Below, piece by piece: positions 1 to 6,649 of a stretch of 7,713 bases of DNA; position 1 is the first letter of the stretch; the number at the start of each line of letters is the position of its first letter. The stretch lies in assembly GCA_003818675.1 (NCBI GenBank), contig RPPD01000089.1, positions 1 to 7,713 of the forward strand, read 5' to 3'. A program made the translations under genes and the position numbers. This DNA is from Spirochaetaceae bacterium (GTDB lineage Bacteria > Spirochaetota > Spirochaetia > SZUA-6 > RPPD01). The notes under the pieces are model-generated. The model saw only the letters and a program-made list of their open reading frames with translations, was not told the DNA's origin and did no database searches.

Positions 1-454
1 AGTGGTGGAACTTGGAGACTCTATTGCGGGCAGGGACTGCTGTCTGAATTTCTTCGCAGGGCCCACAGACCCCGGGTTTTCCGCCGAGGTCAATTTTTAC
101 AACATGCATTACAACGCGGTTCACATTGCTGCCACGAGCGGCGGAAATACGGATGACCTGAAGGAATCAATAAAGCTCATGGAAGATAACAGGATCAACC
201 CGGCAAGCATGATCACGCATATCGGCGGACTTGACGCGGTCGCGGATACGACACTCAGGCTGCCCGGGATCAAGGGCGGGAAAAAGCTCATATACACCAA
301 TATCAGATTAAAGCTCTGCGCCATCACGGATTTCAGTAAAGAAGCGGCTGCCAATCCTTTATTTGGAAAACTTGATAAAATTGTAAGTGCCAACAACGGA
401 CTCTGGTGCCAAGAAGCTGAAGCGCTATTGTTAGCGAACGCGGAGAACGTATGA
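1..454 (+). CDS. Zinc-type (MDR) dehydrogenase, L-sorbose-1-phosphate reductase-like, 3' part only
   Basis: The gene is cut at its 5' end by the window edge; the frame starts at base 2 and leaves 150 C-terminal residues. What remains looks like the end of the nucleotide-binding half and the C-terminal segment of a medium-chain, zinc-dependent dehydrogenase. Recognisable blocks are FFAGPTD (17-23 of the fragment), NFYNMHYN (31-38), TSGGNTDD (45-52), THIGGL (72-77) and GGKKLIYTNI (92-101). These match what I recall of L-sorbose-1-phosphate reductase (SorE type), which interconverts a ketose 1-phosphate and a hexitol phosphate with NAD(P)H in the cytoplasm. The catalytic zinc ligands and most of the Rossmann fold lie upstream and cannot be checked. 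The stop overlaps the lipB start by four bases (ATGA), so the two are probably co-transcribed and translationally coupled. Beside an aldolase and a rhamnose isomerase, a sugar-phosphate or polyol substrate is likely. The MDR family call is firm; the exact substrate is not. Confidence 0.72.
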   Translation, partial: VVELGDSIAGRDCCLNFFAGPTDPGFSAEVNFYNMHYNAVHIAATSGGNTDDLKESIKLMEDNRINPASMITHIGGLDAVADTTLRLPGIKGGKKLIYTNIRLKLCAITDFSKEAAANPLFGKLDKIVSANNGLWCQEAEALLLANAENV

Positions 455-1161
455 GAATGCTTCCTCTCGCAGTAATGACACCTGGCAGAATGCCATACGA
501 TGAAGCACTCAAACTTCAGGAGCATCTCCGTGGGCTTCTGGGCCAGGGCCTGCCTGATACGCTGATCCTGCTTGAACATCCACATGTTATCACAATAGGC
601 CGCCGCGGCACACGCAAAAACATACTGGTCTCCGAGGATATTCTTGAGAGTCAGGAAATATCAGTATTTGAAATCACGCGCGGCGGCGATGTCACATACC
701 ATGGGCCTGGTCAGCTCGTGGGCTACTGCGTATTTGATCTGAAGCGCCACGAAGGGGACATCAGGCAGTTAGTCGGCAATATCCAGGAAGTTGTTATTCG
801 TTTTCTGGCAGAGCGCGGAATTACAGCAGAGAGAAGGAACCGTGAGCACACAGGGGTGTGGGTGGGTAATGAAAAGATCGCGGCAATTGGAATTTCAGTT
901 AACGAGATGAAGACCATGCACGGATTTTCGCTAAATATAGATGTAAATCTGGATTATTTCCAATACATCAATCCGTGCGGGGTTCCTGGCGCTGGAGTTA
1001 TTTCGCTTCACACACTCACAAAAAAGCATGAGGATTTCAACAAGGCAACTGTGAGAATAGCGGATCTCTTCTGCGAAGTATTTTCGATGTCACGGATAGA
1101 CATCAGGAAAACTGATATTCAGACAATTTTAAATTCCAAAGGGGCATTCACGCATGTATGA
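451..1161 (+). CDS. lipB: Lipoyl(octanoyl) transferase LipB
   Basis: LipB moves the octanoyl group from octanoyl-ACP to the lipoyl-domain lysine of 2-oxo-acid dehydrogenase E2 or of GcvH; LipA then inserts sulfur. At 236 residues the protein has normal family length. The signature blocks are present in order: LLEHPHVITIGRRG (40-53), RGGDVTYHGPGQ (77-88), HTGVWVGNEKIAAIGI (133-148) and INPCGV (173-178). The two catalytic residues are visible as Lys142 and Cys176. The chosen ATG has GGAG at 442-445 with a five-base gap; an in-frame ATG at 457 is also possible. The gene overlaps the dehydrogenase upstream by four bases and the aldolase downstream by eight. Its place upstream of an E2 gene suggests it serves that complex. 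No lipA is visible in the window. Confidence 0.96.
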   Translation: MRMLPLAVMTPGRMPYDEALKLQEHLRGLLGQGLPDTLILLEHPHVITIGRRGTRKNILVSEDILESQEISVFEITRGGDVTYHGPGQLVGYCVFDLKRHEGDIRQLVGNIQEVVIRFLAERGITAERRNREHTGVWVGNEKIAAIGISVNEMKTMHGFSLNIDVNLDYFQYINPCGVPGAGVISLHTLTKKHEDFNKATVRIADLFCEVFSMSRIDIRKTDIQTILNSKGAFTHV

Positions 1162-2224
1162 AAAGCAATTGAAAGAGCTTCAGGCAATTTCGCACGCCGC
1201 AGGCGCAAGACCTGACTATTGCCAGGGTGGCGGCGGCAACACATCCATAAAGCTTGATGACGAATGGATGGCCATCAAGGCCTCGGGTTTCAGATTAACC
1301 GAGGTCACCTCTTCCGAGGGATTTGCGGTTGTCAATTACAAAAAGGCCCTTGCATTTCTTGAAGCGAACCTGGCAGGCGCACAGCCGGAACTTGAAAAGG
1401 AGAGCTCTGAGCAGATCAGGAACAGCTGCATGGTACTCCCCGGCACAAAAGCCTTGAGGCCGTCTGTGGAAGCAGGCTTTCACTCGGTGTTGGGCCGCAC
1501 GGTCATCCACAGCCATTCCGTGTATGCGAACATCCTGTGCTGTTCAAAGCAGGGCAAAAAGCTCGCGGAAAGCATTTCCAACAAAGCCGGCATTTCATCG
1601 ATCTGGGTGCCATATTTAAAACCGGGTTTCTTCCTTTCGCGCCTCATAGATCATGAAATCGGGGTCTTCAGGAACAAGACCGGTGCCAAAGCCTTGTCCG
1701 GGAAAATTCCGGAGGCAATTTTCATGGCCAATCACGGACTGGTCATCACATCAAATGATCCGGTTCAATGCGTCTCCATCCATGACGAACTCAACAGCAT
1801 GATCATGGGCAGGCTCGGCGTCGCATTGTTTCCCAAAGTAGAACTCTCGCACAGGGACGGCGAACTCGTTTCCGGAACGCCATTCGTGCGGGATTTCATC
1901 TTGCGAAACAGGGTGAGTGAGGCATATTTCGCGGGCCTGCCGCTCTACCCTGACCAGATTGTCTACCTCAATGAATATGCGGGCAACAAATTCACCATCG
2001 TTTCAAACAACGTGGTCTACAATACGGATGAAAAAGAGGCCCTGGCCATTGAGGAATCGCTTGTCGCCTATTTTTATATTATTGACCAGATCAAGAAAGC
2101 CAGGCTGGAGATCGTGACCATGGCCGCAGATGAAACGGATTTTATCAAGAACTGGGAAAGCGAAAAATACAGGCGACAGGTCGCGGCTGGTGATAAAAAG
2201 ACGAACACAAATAAAAATAAATGA
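1154..2224 (+). CDS. Class II aldolase/adducin-family protein, probable rhamnulose-1-phosphate-type aldolase
   Basis: This 356-residue protein has a zinc-dependent class II (fuculose/rhamnulose-phosphate) aldolase fold. Near the N-terminus is QGGGGNTSIKL (24-34), the phosphate-binding loop, followed by IKASGFRL (41-48). Glu106 is the likely catalytic acid/base, His119 and His121 (HSH) are metal ligands, and His194 in NHGL is the third. Family members cleave ketose 1-phosphates to DHAP and an aldehyde, here plausibly rhamnulose 1-phosphate to L-lactaldehyde. The C-terminal ~130 residues extend beyond a minimal aldolase and include LPLYPDQIVYL and NWESEKYR. That recalls the aldolase half of bifunctional rhamnulose-phosphate aldolase/dehydrogenases, but no short-chain dehydrogenase domain follows. 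The tail is lysine- and asparagine-rich. AAAGGGG at 1138-1144 supports the ATG at 1154, inside the end of lipB. The family is certain; the sugar is inferred from the neighbouring isomerase. Confidence 0.85.
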   Translation: MYEKQLKELQAISHAAGARPDYCQGGGGNTSIKLDDEWMAIKASGFRLTEVTSSEGFAVVNYKKALAFLEANLAGAQPELEKESSEQIRNSCMVLPGTKALRPSVEAGFHSVLGRTVIHSHSVYANILCCSKQGKKLAESISNKAGISSIWVPYLKPGFFLSRLIDHEIGVFRNKTGAKALSGKIPEAIFMANHGLVITSNDPVQCVSIHDELNSMIMGRLGVALFPKVELSHRDGELVSGTPFVRDFILRNRVSEAYFAGLPLYPDQIVYLNEYAGNKFTIVSNNVVYNTDEKEALAIEESLVAYFYIIDQIKKARLEIVTMAADETDFIKNWESEKYRRQVAAGDKKTNTNKNK

Positions 2225-2230
2225 AGGAGA
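2224..2230 (+). promoter_or_regulatory. Ribosome binding site fixing the ASRT start
   Basis: AAGGAGA lies five bases before the ATG at 2236. An in-frame ATG at 2221 sits upstream of this motif and overlaps the aldolase stop. Using it would place the Shine-Dalgarno sequence inside the coding region, and alignment to the family also begins after 2236. The downstream start is therefore preferred. Confidence 0.8.
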
Positions 2231-2235
2231 ATAAT

Positions 2236-2604
2236 ATGTCAGCATTGGGAAAAAAAACATGGGTGATACCTGACGGATATCTTCCGCAAAAAAGCTCGGG
2301 CGGAATGACGAGCCATGAGTCGGTCTGCGTGCTAAACCTTGGAAATGATACTGCCCAAATCTCAATAGAGATATATTTTGAGGACAAGCCGCCCATGACA
2401 GGTCTTGTTGCAGAATGTGAAGGCAAACGGACCAACCACATCCGCATGGAACAAATAAAAGATGCTTCTGGAAAACTGATTCCACATGGTGTACCATATG
2501 CAATCAAGGTCACATCAAGCAGGCCGGTTGTTGTTCAACACACGCGGCTTGACACAACGCAGGCTGAATTGAGCCTGATGACGACCATGGGTTACGGACT
2601 TTAA
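2236..2604 (+). CDS. ASRT-superfamily small protein (sensory rhodopsin transducer-like)
   Basis: This 122-residue soluble protein has no signal peptide or membrane segment. It resembles the Anabaena sensory rhodopsin transducer along its full length. Shared blocks are TWVIPDGYLP (8-17), SHESVCVLN (26-34), IEIYFEDKPP (44-53), RTNHIR (65-70), IPHGVPYA (82-89) and PVVVQHTRLDTTQAE (97-111). The Anabaena protein is a tetrameric beta-sandwich that binds a photosensor and DNA. Most relatives lie in genomes without a linked rhodopsin, and comparative work proposed that the superfamily binds small molecules, possibly sugars. Here it sits between an aldolase and rhamnose isomerase, which favours a sugar-related role: ligand sensing, a mutarotase-like accessory function, or transcriptional control. 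No catalytic residue can be named. The ATG at 2236 is chosen for its AAGGAGA site. An A8 run at 2250-2257 spans codons 5-8. Family call strong, function unknown. Confidence 0.88.
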   Translation: MSALGKKTWVIPDGYLPQKSSGGMTSHESVCVLNLGNDTAQISIEIYFEDKPPMTGLVAECEGKRTNHIRMEQIKDASGKLIPHGVPYAIKVTSSRPVVVQHTRLDTTQAELSLMTTMGYGL

Positions 2605-2615
2605 GGAGGCATTAA

Positions 2616-3818
2616 ATGAAACTGGACATGGAATATGCAATATGGGAAGAGCGCCAGAAGGATCTTGGAATTGATGTTGCGGATGTAAAGAAAAAATTAA
2701 AAACCCTGAAAGTGGAGACCCCGTCCTGGGGCTACGCTGATTCAGGAACGCGCTTCAAGGTCTTCACCCAAAAGGGAATGCCACGCACCATTTTTGAAAA
2801 GCTTGATGACGCGGCCCAGGTCCACAAATATACGGGGATCTGTCCATCAGTGGCAGTACATATCCCGTGGGACAAAACAGATGATTGGGACAAGGTCGCA
2901 AAGCACGCAGCAGCAAAGGGACTATCAATAGGCGCAGTAAATCCCAACCTGTTCCAGGAGGACGAATACAAGTTCGGCAGCGTCTGCAATGTTTCAAAGG
3001 AGGTCCGCGCAAAGGCCATTGCCCACATGGCCGAATGCATAGACATCATGAAGACCACGGGCTCCAGACTTTTGAGCCTTTGGTTTGCTGATGGTACAAA
3101 TTACCCTGGCCAGGCGGACTTGAGGAGTCGCAAGCGCTGGATGGAGGAAGCACTGGCAGCTGCATACAAGCTTCTGCCGCAAAACAGCCGCATGCTGATT
3201 GAATACAAATTTTTTGAGCCCGCCTTTTATCACACGGACATCGCAGACTGGGGCATGGCCTATACATTTGCAGAGAAACTTGGTGACAAGGCGTGTGTGC
3301 TCATCGACCTTGGTCACCATGCTTTGGGCACAAATATAGAACAGATTGTCGCCTTTCTGCTGGACGAGGGCAAGATGGGCGGTTTTCACTTCAACAACAA
3401 GAAATTCGCGGATGATGACCTGATCGTCGGCTCCATCAATCCATATGAACTCTTTTTGATATTCCACGAAATAATTGGCGCATTGATGGATGCAAAAACT
3501 TCCAGTGCCGCAGAAAAAATCGCCTACATGATCGACCAGAGCCACTGCATTGAACCCAAGGTTCCAGCCATGATCCGTTCTGTGCTGAATGTGCAGACCA
3601 ACTTTGCCAAGGCCCTGCTTGTAAACAGAAAAAAGCTGGCCCGGGCACAGCAGGCAAACGATGTACTTGCAGCGGAAAACGAGGTGCGCAGCGCCTTTGA
3701 AACCGATGTCAGGCCGTTTCTGGCTGTACTGCGCGAAGAAATGGGGCTTGATCCAGACCCAATGGCCGCATATCTGGCCTGCGGATATGAAGAAGAAAAG
3801 GTGAAAAAACGAATATAG
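2616..3818 (+). CDS. rhaI: L-rhamnose isomerase, TIM-barrel RhaI type
   Basis: This 400-residue cytoplasmic enzyme should interconvert L-rhamnose and L-rhamnulose using two divalent metals. It follows the Pseudomonas stutzeri type of L-rhamnose isomerase, known for broad aldose/ketose specificity, rather than E. coli RhaA. Visible motifs are [13 protein letters not shown] (154-166), IEYKFFEP (195-202), DLGHH (231-235), [14 protein letters not shown] (255-268), [11 protein letters not shown] (275-285) and MIDQSH (305-310). Glu196, Asp231, His258 and Asp307 occupy the first metal site; His234, Asp266 and Asp268 occupy the second. Their spacing agrees with the known enzyme after a constant offset of about 23 residues, so the active site looks intact. 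AAGGAGG at 2603-2609, overlapping the previous stop, gives a very strong start at 2616. No sugar kinase or transporter is in the window, so the natural substrate could be another 6-deoxy or rare hexose. Confidence 0.9.
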   Translation: MKLDMEYAIWEERQKDLGIDVADVKKKLKTLKVETPSWGYADSGTRFKVFTQKGMPRTIFEKLDDAAQVHKYTGICPSVAVHIPWDKTDDWDKVAKHAAAKGLSIGAVNPNLFQEDEYKFGSVCNVSKEVRAKAIAHMAECIDIMKTTGSRLLSLWFADGTNYPGQADLRSRKRWMEEALAAAYKLLPQNSRMLIEYKFFEPAFYHTDIADWGMAYTFAEKLGDKACVLIDLGHHALGTNIEQIVAFLLDEGKMGGFHFNNKKFADDDLIVGSINPYELFLIFHEIIGALMDAKTSSAAEKIAYMIDQSHCIEPKVPAMIRSVLNVQTNFAKALLVNRKKLARAQQANDVLAAENEVRSAFETDVRPFLAVLREEMGLDPDPMAAYLACGYEEEKVKKRI

Positions 3819-3821
3819 GTT

Positions 3822-3850
3822 TTGACAACTGCTAAAAATGATGTTAAAAT
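3822..3850 (+). promoter_or_regulatory. Sigma70-type promoter ahead of the E2-E3-E1 genes
   Basis: A perfect -35 box TTGACA (3822-3827) and a -10 box TAAAAT (3845-3850) are separated by exactly 17 bases. They sit in the only sizeable gap between genes (3819-3901). Transcription would begin near 3857, leaving a leader of about 45 bases before the E2 start at 3902. It splits the locus into a sugar half and a dehydrogenase-complex half, although read-through from upstream is also likely because no terminator hairpin is seen after rhaI. Confidence 0.75.
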
Positions 3851-3861
3851 ATATCGATATA
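3850..3861. promoter_or_regulatory. Perfect 12-base palindrome overlapping -10 box and transcription start
   Basis: TATATCGATATA is perfectly self-complementary. It begins at the last base of the -10 box and covers the predicted first transcribed base near 3857. A protein bound here would block RNA polymerase. The AT-rich setting makes chance occurrence possible, so it is only a candidate operator. Confidence 0.35.
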
Positions 3862-3862
3862 A

Positions 3863-3877
3863 TGTGATTAATTCACA
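3863..3877. promoter_or_regulatory. Candidate operator, TGTGA-N5-TCACA dyad
   Basis: Arms TGTGA (3863-3867) and TCACA (3873-3877) are perfect inverted repeats around five bases, TTAAT. They lie at about +7 to +21 from the predicted transcription start, a typical repressor position. The arms resemble Crp/Fnr-family and Rex half-sites, but those families normally have a six-base spacer between these arms. The bound protein is unknown. Confidence 0.45.
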
Positions 3878-3901
3878 CAAATTAACATTCTTGGAGAGTA
3901 T

Positions 3902-5269
3902 ATGGCATCACCAGTCATCATGCCAAAACAGGGTCAATCAGTGGAAAGCTGTATCATTACAAAATGGCACAAGAAGGAAGGCGATACAGTCAAGGCTGGT
4001 GAACTCCTCTTTTCCTTTGAGACAGACAAGGCAGGCTTTGATGAAACGGCCTCGACTTCTGGAACACTGCTTGCCATATTCTGCAATGAAGATGATGAAG
4101 TGCCCGTACTCCAGACAGTGGCTGTAATTGGAAATCCTGGCGAAAACATAGAATCCTTAAGACCCAGGCAACAGGAACAAAAAGATTCATCACCTCAAGA
4201 TACCCCGACAGACGATGAGACTGAATTGGTTTTCAGAAATGACAGCGATAATTCTGTCCTGAAGATTTCCCCGCGTGCGCTGGAACTGGCACAAAAACTT
4301 GGTGTGGATTTTCGCCTTGCCATTCCCTCAGGTCCTGGCGGCCGCATTATTGAACAGGATATAGACGCGCTCTATCTTGATAATGCAACCACCTTTGCCG
4401 CCAAAGAAAAAATTGGGGCTGAAATTGAAGGCACTGGCATTGGAGGCCGCGTGACCCTGGATGATATTGCAAGGTTTGAGAAATCCTCAGGCATAAAAAT
4501 ATCCGCAAGCAGAGATGCTGTTAACACTATCATAGAAGCAAAGTCCGCAGATACAGTTTCCACAGGAGAGCATGAGACAGTTCCATTGAGCAAGGTGCGA
4601 AAGCTCATAGCCAGGTCAATGCACAAATCGCTTGCGAACACCGCACAGCTGACTCTCCACTCGTCCTTTGACGCAACCAGGATCATGGACTTCAGAAAAA
4701 AGCGTAAAGACTCTGGCGCGTCATCGGGTGCCAGCGCATCCAACATCACACTCACTGCCATTATCCTTCAAGTTGTCTCGCGCATCCTGCCAAAGCATCC
4801 GTCCCTGAATGCCCATCTTGCAAATGACATGCTCTATTTATACAAAAACGTCAACATAGGAATTGCAGTCGATACACCGCGAGGACTTCTGGTACCGACC
4901 CTCCGGGACGCAAATAAAAAGTCCCTGGAGTCAATTGCAAAAGAAACGGGTGAACTTGCGGAATCCGCCAAATCCGCGGCAATTAATCCTGATCTCCTCA
5001 CAGGAGCGACCTTCACGCTCACCAACCTCGGCACATTCGGCGTGGAATCTTTCACGCCCATTTTAAATCCGCCGCAGACCGGTATCCTGGGTGTCAACAC
5101 CATAGTGACCCGCGTGCGCGAAGAAAATGGAAAGATCCGCAGTTATCCTGCCATGGGACTTTCCCTCACTTTTGACCACAGGGCAGTTGACGGTGCCCCG
5201 GCCGCGAAGTTCCTGCAAGAACTGATTGTCACACTGGAGAATTTCAATCCGACCGGAGACGGAAAATGA
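3902..5269 (+). CDS. 2-oxo-acid dehydrogenase E2, dihydrolipoamide acyltransferase
   Basis: E2 is the core of the complex and passes the acyl group from its lipoyl arm to CoA. Residues 2-80 form one lipoyl domain with the lipoylation site Lys43 in ETDKA. An acidic linker (about 82-118) follows. A peripheral-subunit-binding domain covers 121-158 (SPRALELAQKLGV to GPGGRIIEQDI). A second, shorter copy-like motif lies at 165-192 (EGTGIGGRVTLDDIARF). The catalytic domain runs from about 226 to 448 and contains LTNLGTFG (373-380), PPQTGILGV (390-398) and the active-site DHRAVDG with His426 and Asp430. The total of 455 residues is normal. The ATG at 3902 has GGAG at 3893-3896. The gene has its own promoter and overlaps the E3 gene by four bases. 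Pyruvate is the most likely substrate, making this an acetyltransferase; acetoin or branched-chain acids cannot be excluded. Confidence 0.93.
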   Translation: MASPVIMPKQGQSVESCIITKWHKKEGDTVKAGELLFSFETDKAGFDETASTSGTLLAIFCNEDDEVPVLQTVAVIGNPGENIESLRPRQQEQKDSSPQDTPTDDETELVFRNDSDNSVLKISPRALELAQKLGVDFRLAIPSGPGGRIIEQDIDALYLDNATTFAAKEKIGAEIEGTGIGGRVTLDDIARFEKSSGIKISASRDAVNTIIEAKSADTVSTGEHETVPLSKVRKLIARSMHKSLANTAQLTLHSSFDATRIMDFRKKRKDSGASSGASASNITLTAIILQVVSRILPKHPSLNAHLANDMLYLYKNVNIGIAVDTPRGLLVPTLRDANKKSLESIAKETGELAESAKSAAINPDLLTGATFTLTNLGTFGVESFTPILNPPQTGILGVNTIVTRVREENGKIRSYPAMGLSLTFDHRAVDGAPAAKFLQELIVTLENFNPTGDGK

Positions 5270-6627
5270 ATTACGACCTTTTAGTCATGGGCGGAGGACC
5301 CGCGGGATATTTAGCGGCCGAGCGGGCCGGGCATGCGGGATTGAACACACTGCTCGTGGAAAAGCGCAATATCGGCGGAGTATGCCTCAACGAAGGCTGC
5401 ATTCCATCCAAGGCACTTTTGTATTCAGCAAAGCTTTATGACACGGCACGGCAGAGCCAGAAATATGGTGTGACAGTCGAGAAAGCTTCGCTTGATCACA
5501 GGGTGGTTCTCGAAAGAAAAAACAAGGTGGTAAAGACCCTGGTTGCAGGCGTAAAGGCCACGCTGAAAAAAAACAGGGTAACAGTAGTTGAAGGGGAAGC
5601 CTTCATTTCAGGAAAAACTGCGGACGGATTTAGCGTTCGTGTCGCGGACCAGGAATACCAGGCTGCAAGACTATTGATCGCCACCGGATCCCTGCCCGTC
5701 CTGCACAAAATCCCAGGCCTTGATGAAGGCCTGAAAAACGGATTCGTGCTTACAAGTCGTGAAATACTTGATATTAACATGATTCCGGAATCGCTTGTTG
5801 TAATAGGTGCTGGTGTGATTGGCCTGGAACTCGCCTCATATTTCAATTCAGCGGGAAGCAGGGTCACGATGGTGGAGCTCCTGCCATTCTGTGCGGGAAA
5901 CACTGACAGGGATATTTCTGAAACGCTTCGAAAGGAATATGAGAAAAAGGGAATAACCTTTGTAATGAACGCGCGTGTCACGGATATTTCTGCAGGAATT
6001 GAATACGAAAAAGACGGCAAGAAGGAAAGAATAAAATCGGATAAAATTCTTCTGGCAACAGGCCGGAAACCTGTGACTGAAGGGTTTGGACTGGAAAATA
6101 CCGGAGTAGAGACAGAAGCAGGCCGCATCAAAACAGATTTGTACCTCAGGACCAACATCCCGGGCATCTGGGCTGCCGGGGATGTCAATGGGATCTCCAT
6201 GCTCGCGCACACAGCTTATCGCGAAGCTGATGTCGCTGTCTCATGCATGCTCGGGAAAAAAGACATCATGCGCTATCACGCCATCCCCAATGTGATTTAT
6301 ACAAATCCCGAAGTCGCCTCAGTGGGAGAGACAGAAGAATCAGCACAATCAAAAGGAATTCCATTCGAGGTACAAAAGCTTTCGATGAGATACAGCGGCC
6401 GGTTTCTCGCGGAAAACGAGGGCGGAGATGGCATCTGCAAGGTGCTCGTAGAGAAAAACAAAAGGACACTTCTGGGCGTGCACATGCTCTCCAATGCGTC
6501 CTCTGAAATCATATATGGGGCCGCGCTCATGGTGGAAAGCCAGATGCGGGTGAAAGACATCCGCCAGCTGGTGTTCCCTCACCCCACTGTGTCAGAGATA
6601 ATCCGTGAAGCAGTATTCCAGTTTTAG
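5266..6627 (+). CDS. lpdA: Dihydrolipoamide dehydrogenase (E3)
   Basis: This FAD-dependent disulfide oxidoreductase regenerates lipoamide on E2 and reduces NAD+. At 453 residues it has slightly less than the usual length. The FAD-binding GGGPAG is at 9-14. The redox-active disulfide lies in GGVCLNEGCIPSK (37-49), with Cys40 and Cys45. The NAD-binding GAGVIG is at 181-186. LLATGRKP (262-269) and AAGDVNGISMLAH (303-315) form the second FAD contact. The dimerisation domain ends with HPTVSE, giving the catalytic His439-Glu444 pair. The protein carries no fused lipoyl domain. GGAG at 5255-5258 precedes the ATG, which overlaps the E2 stop as ATGA, so equal translation of E2 and E3 is likely. All catalytic residues are present. 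Confidence 0.95.
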   Translation: MNYDLLVMGGGPAGYLAAERAGHAGLNTLLVEKRNIGGVCLNEGCIPSKALLYSAKLYDTARQSQKYGVTVEKASLDHRVVLERKNKVVKTLVAGVKATLKKNRVTVVEGEAFISGKTADGFSVRVADQEYQAARLLIATGSLPVLHKIPGLDEGLKNGFVLTSREILDINMIPESLVVIGAGVIGLELASYFNSAGSRVTMVELLPFCAGNTDRDISETLRKEYEKKGITFVMNARVTDISAGIEYEKDGKKERIKSDKILLATGRKPVTEGFGLENTGVETEAGRIKTDLYLRTNIPGIWAAGDVNGISMLAHTAYREADVAVSCMLGKKDIMRYHAIPNVIYTNPEVASVGETEESAQSKGIPFEVQKLSMRYSGRFLAENEGGDGICKVLVEKNKRTLLGVHMLSNASSEIIYGAALMVESQMRVKDIRQLVFPHPTVSEIIREAVFQF

Positions 6628-6634
6628 GAGCATG

Positions 6635-6641
6635 AAGGAAG
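6635..6641 (+). promoter_or_regulatory. Ribosome binding site fixing the E1 start
   Basis: AAGGAAG lies eight bases before the ATG at 6650. An in-frame stop TAA at 6644-6646 rules out any earlier start for the E1 frame. The 22-base gap after the E3 stop has no promoter-like sequence, so E1 should be on the same transcript. Confidence 0.7.
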
Positions 6642-6649
6642 CTTAAGCA

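Noticed and set aside
2003..2513. Overlapping minus-strand frames opposite the aldolase end and the ASRT gene
   Set aside because: They span two real + strand genes, have no sensible start signals and resemble no protein family.
3811..3845. Transcription terminator after rhaI
   Set aside because: I find no GC-rich hairpin followed by a T run in this stretch.
3863..3877. Classical Crp or Rex site
   Set aside because: Both usually have six bases between TGTGA and TCACA, and here there are five. It is kept only as an operator of unknown owner.
3822..4127. A + strand frame of 101 codons starting at the -35 box
   Set aside because: It starts within the promoter and then runs through the E2 gene in another frame. 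No ribosome-binding site or domain is seen.
5496..6212. Long open frame on the minus strand (238 codons) opposite E3
   Set aside because: It lies wholly within a well-supported E3 gene, has no recognisable domain and is rich in Ser, Pro and Arg, as expected of an antisense shadow.
6632..6646. Four-codon leader peptide (ATG to TAA) before E1
   Set aside because: The upstream GGAG is only one base from its ATG, too close to work, and such a short frame is expected by chance.
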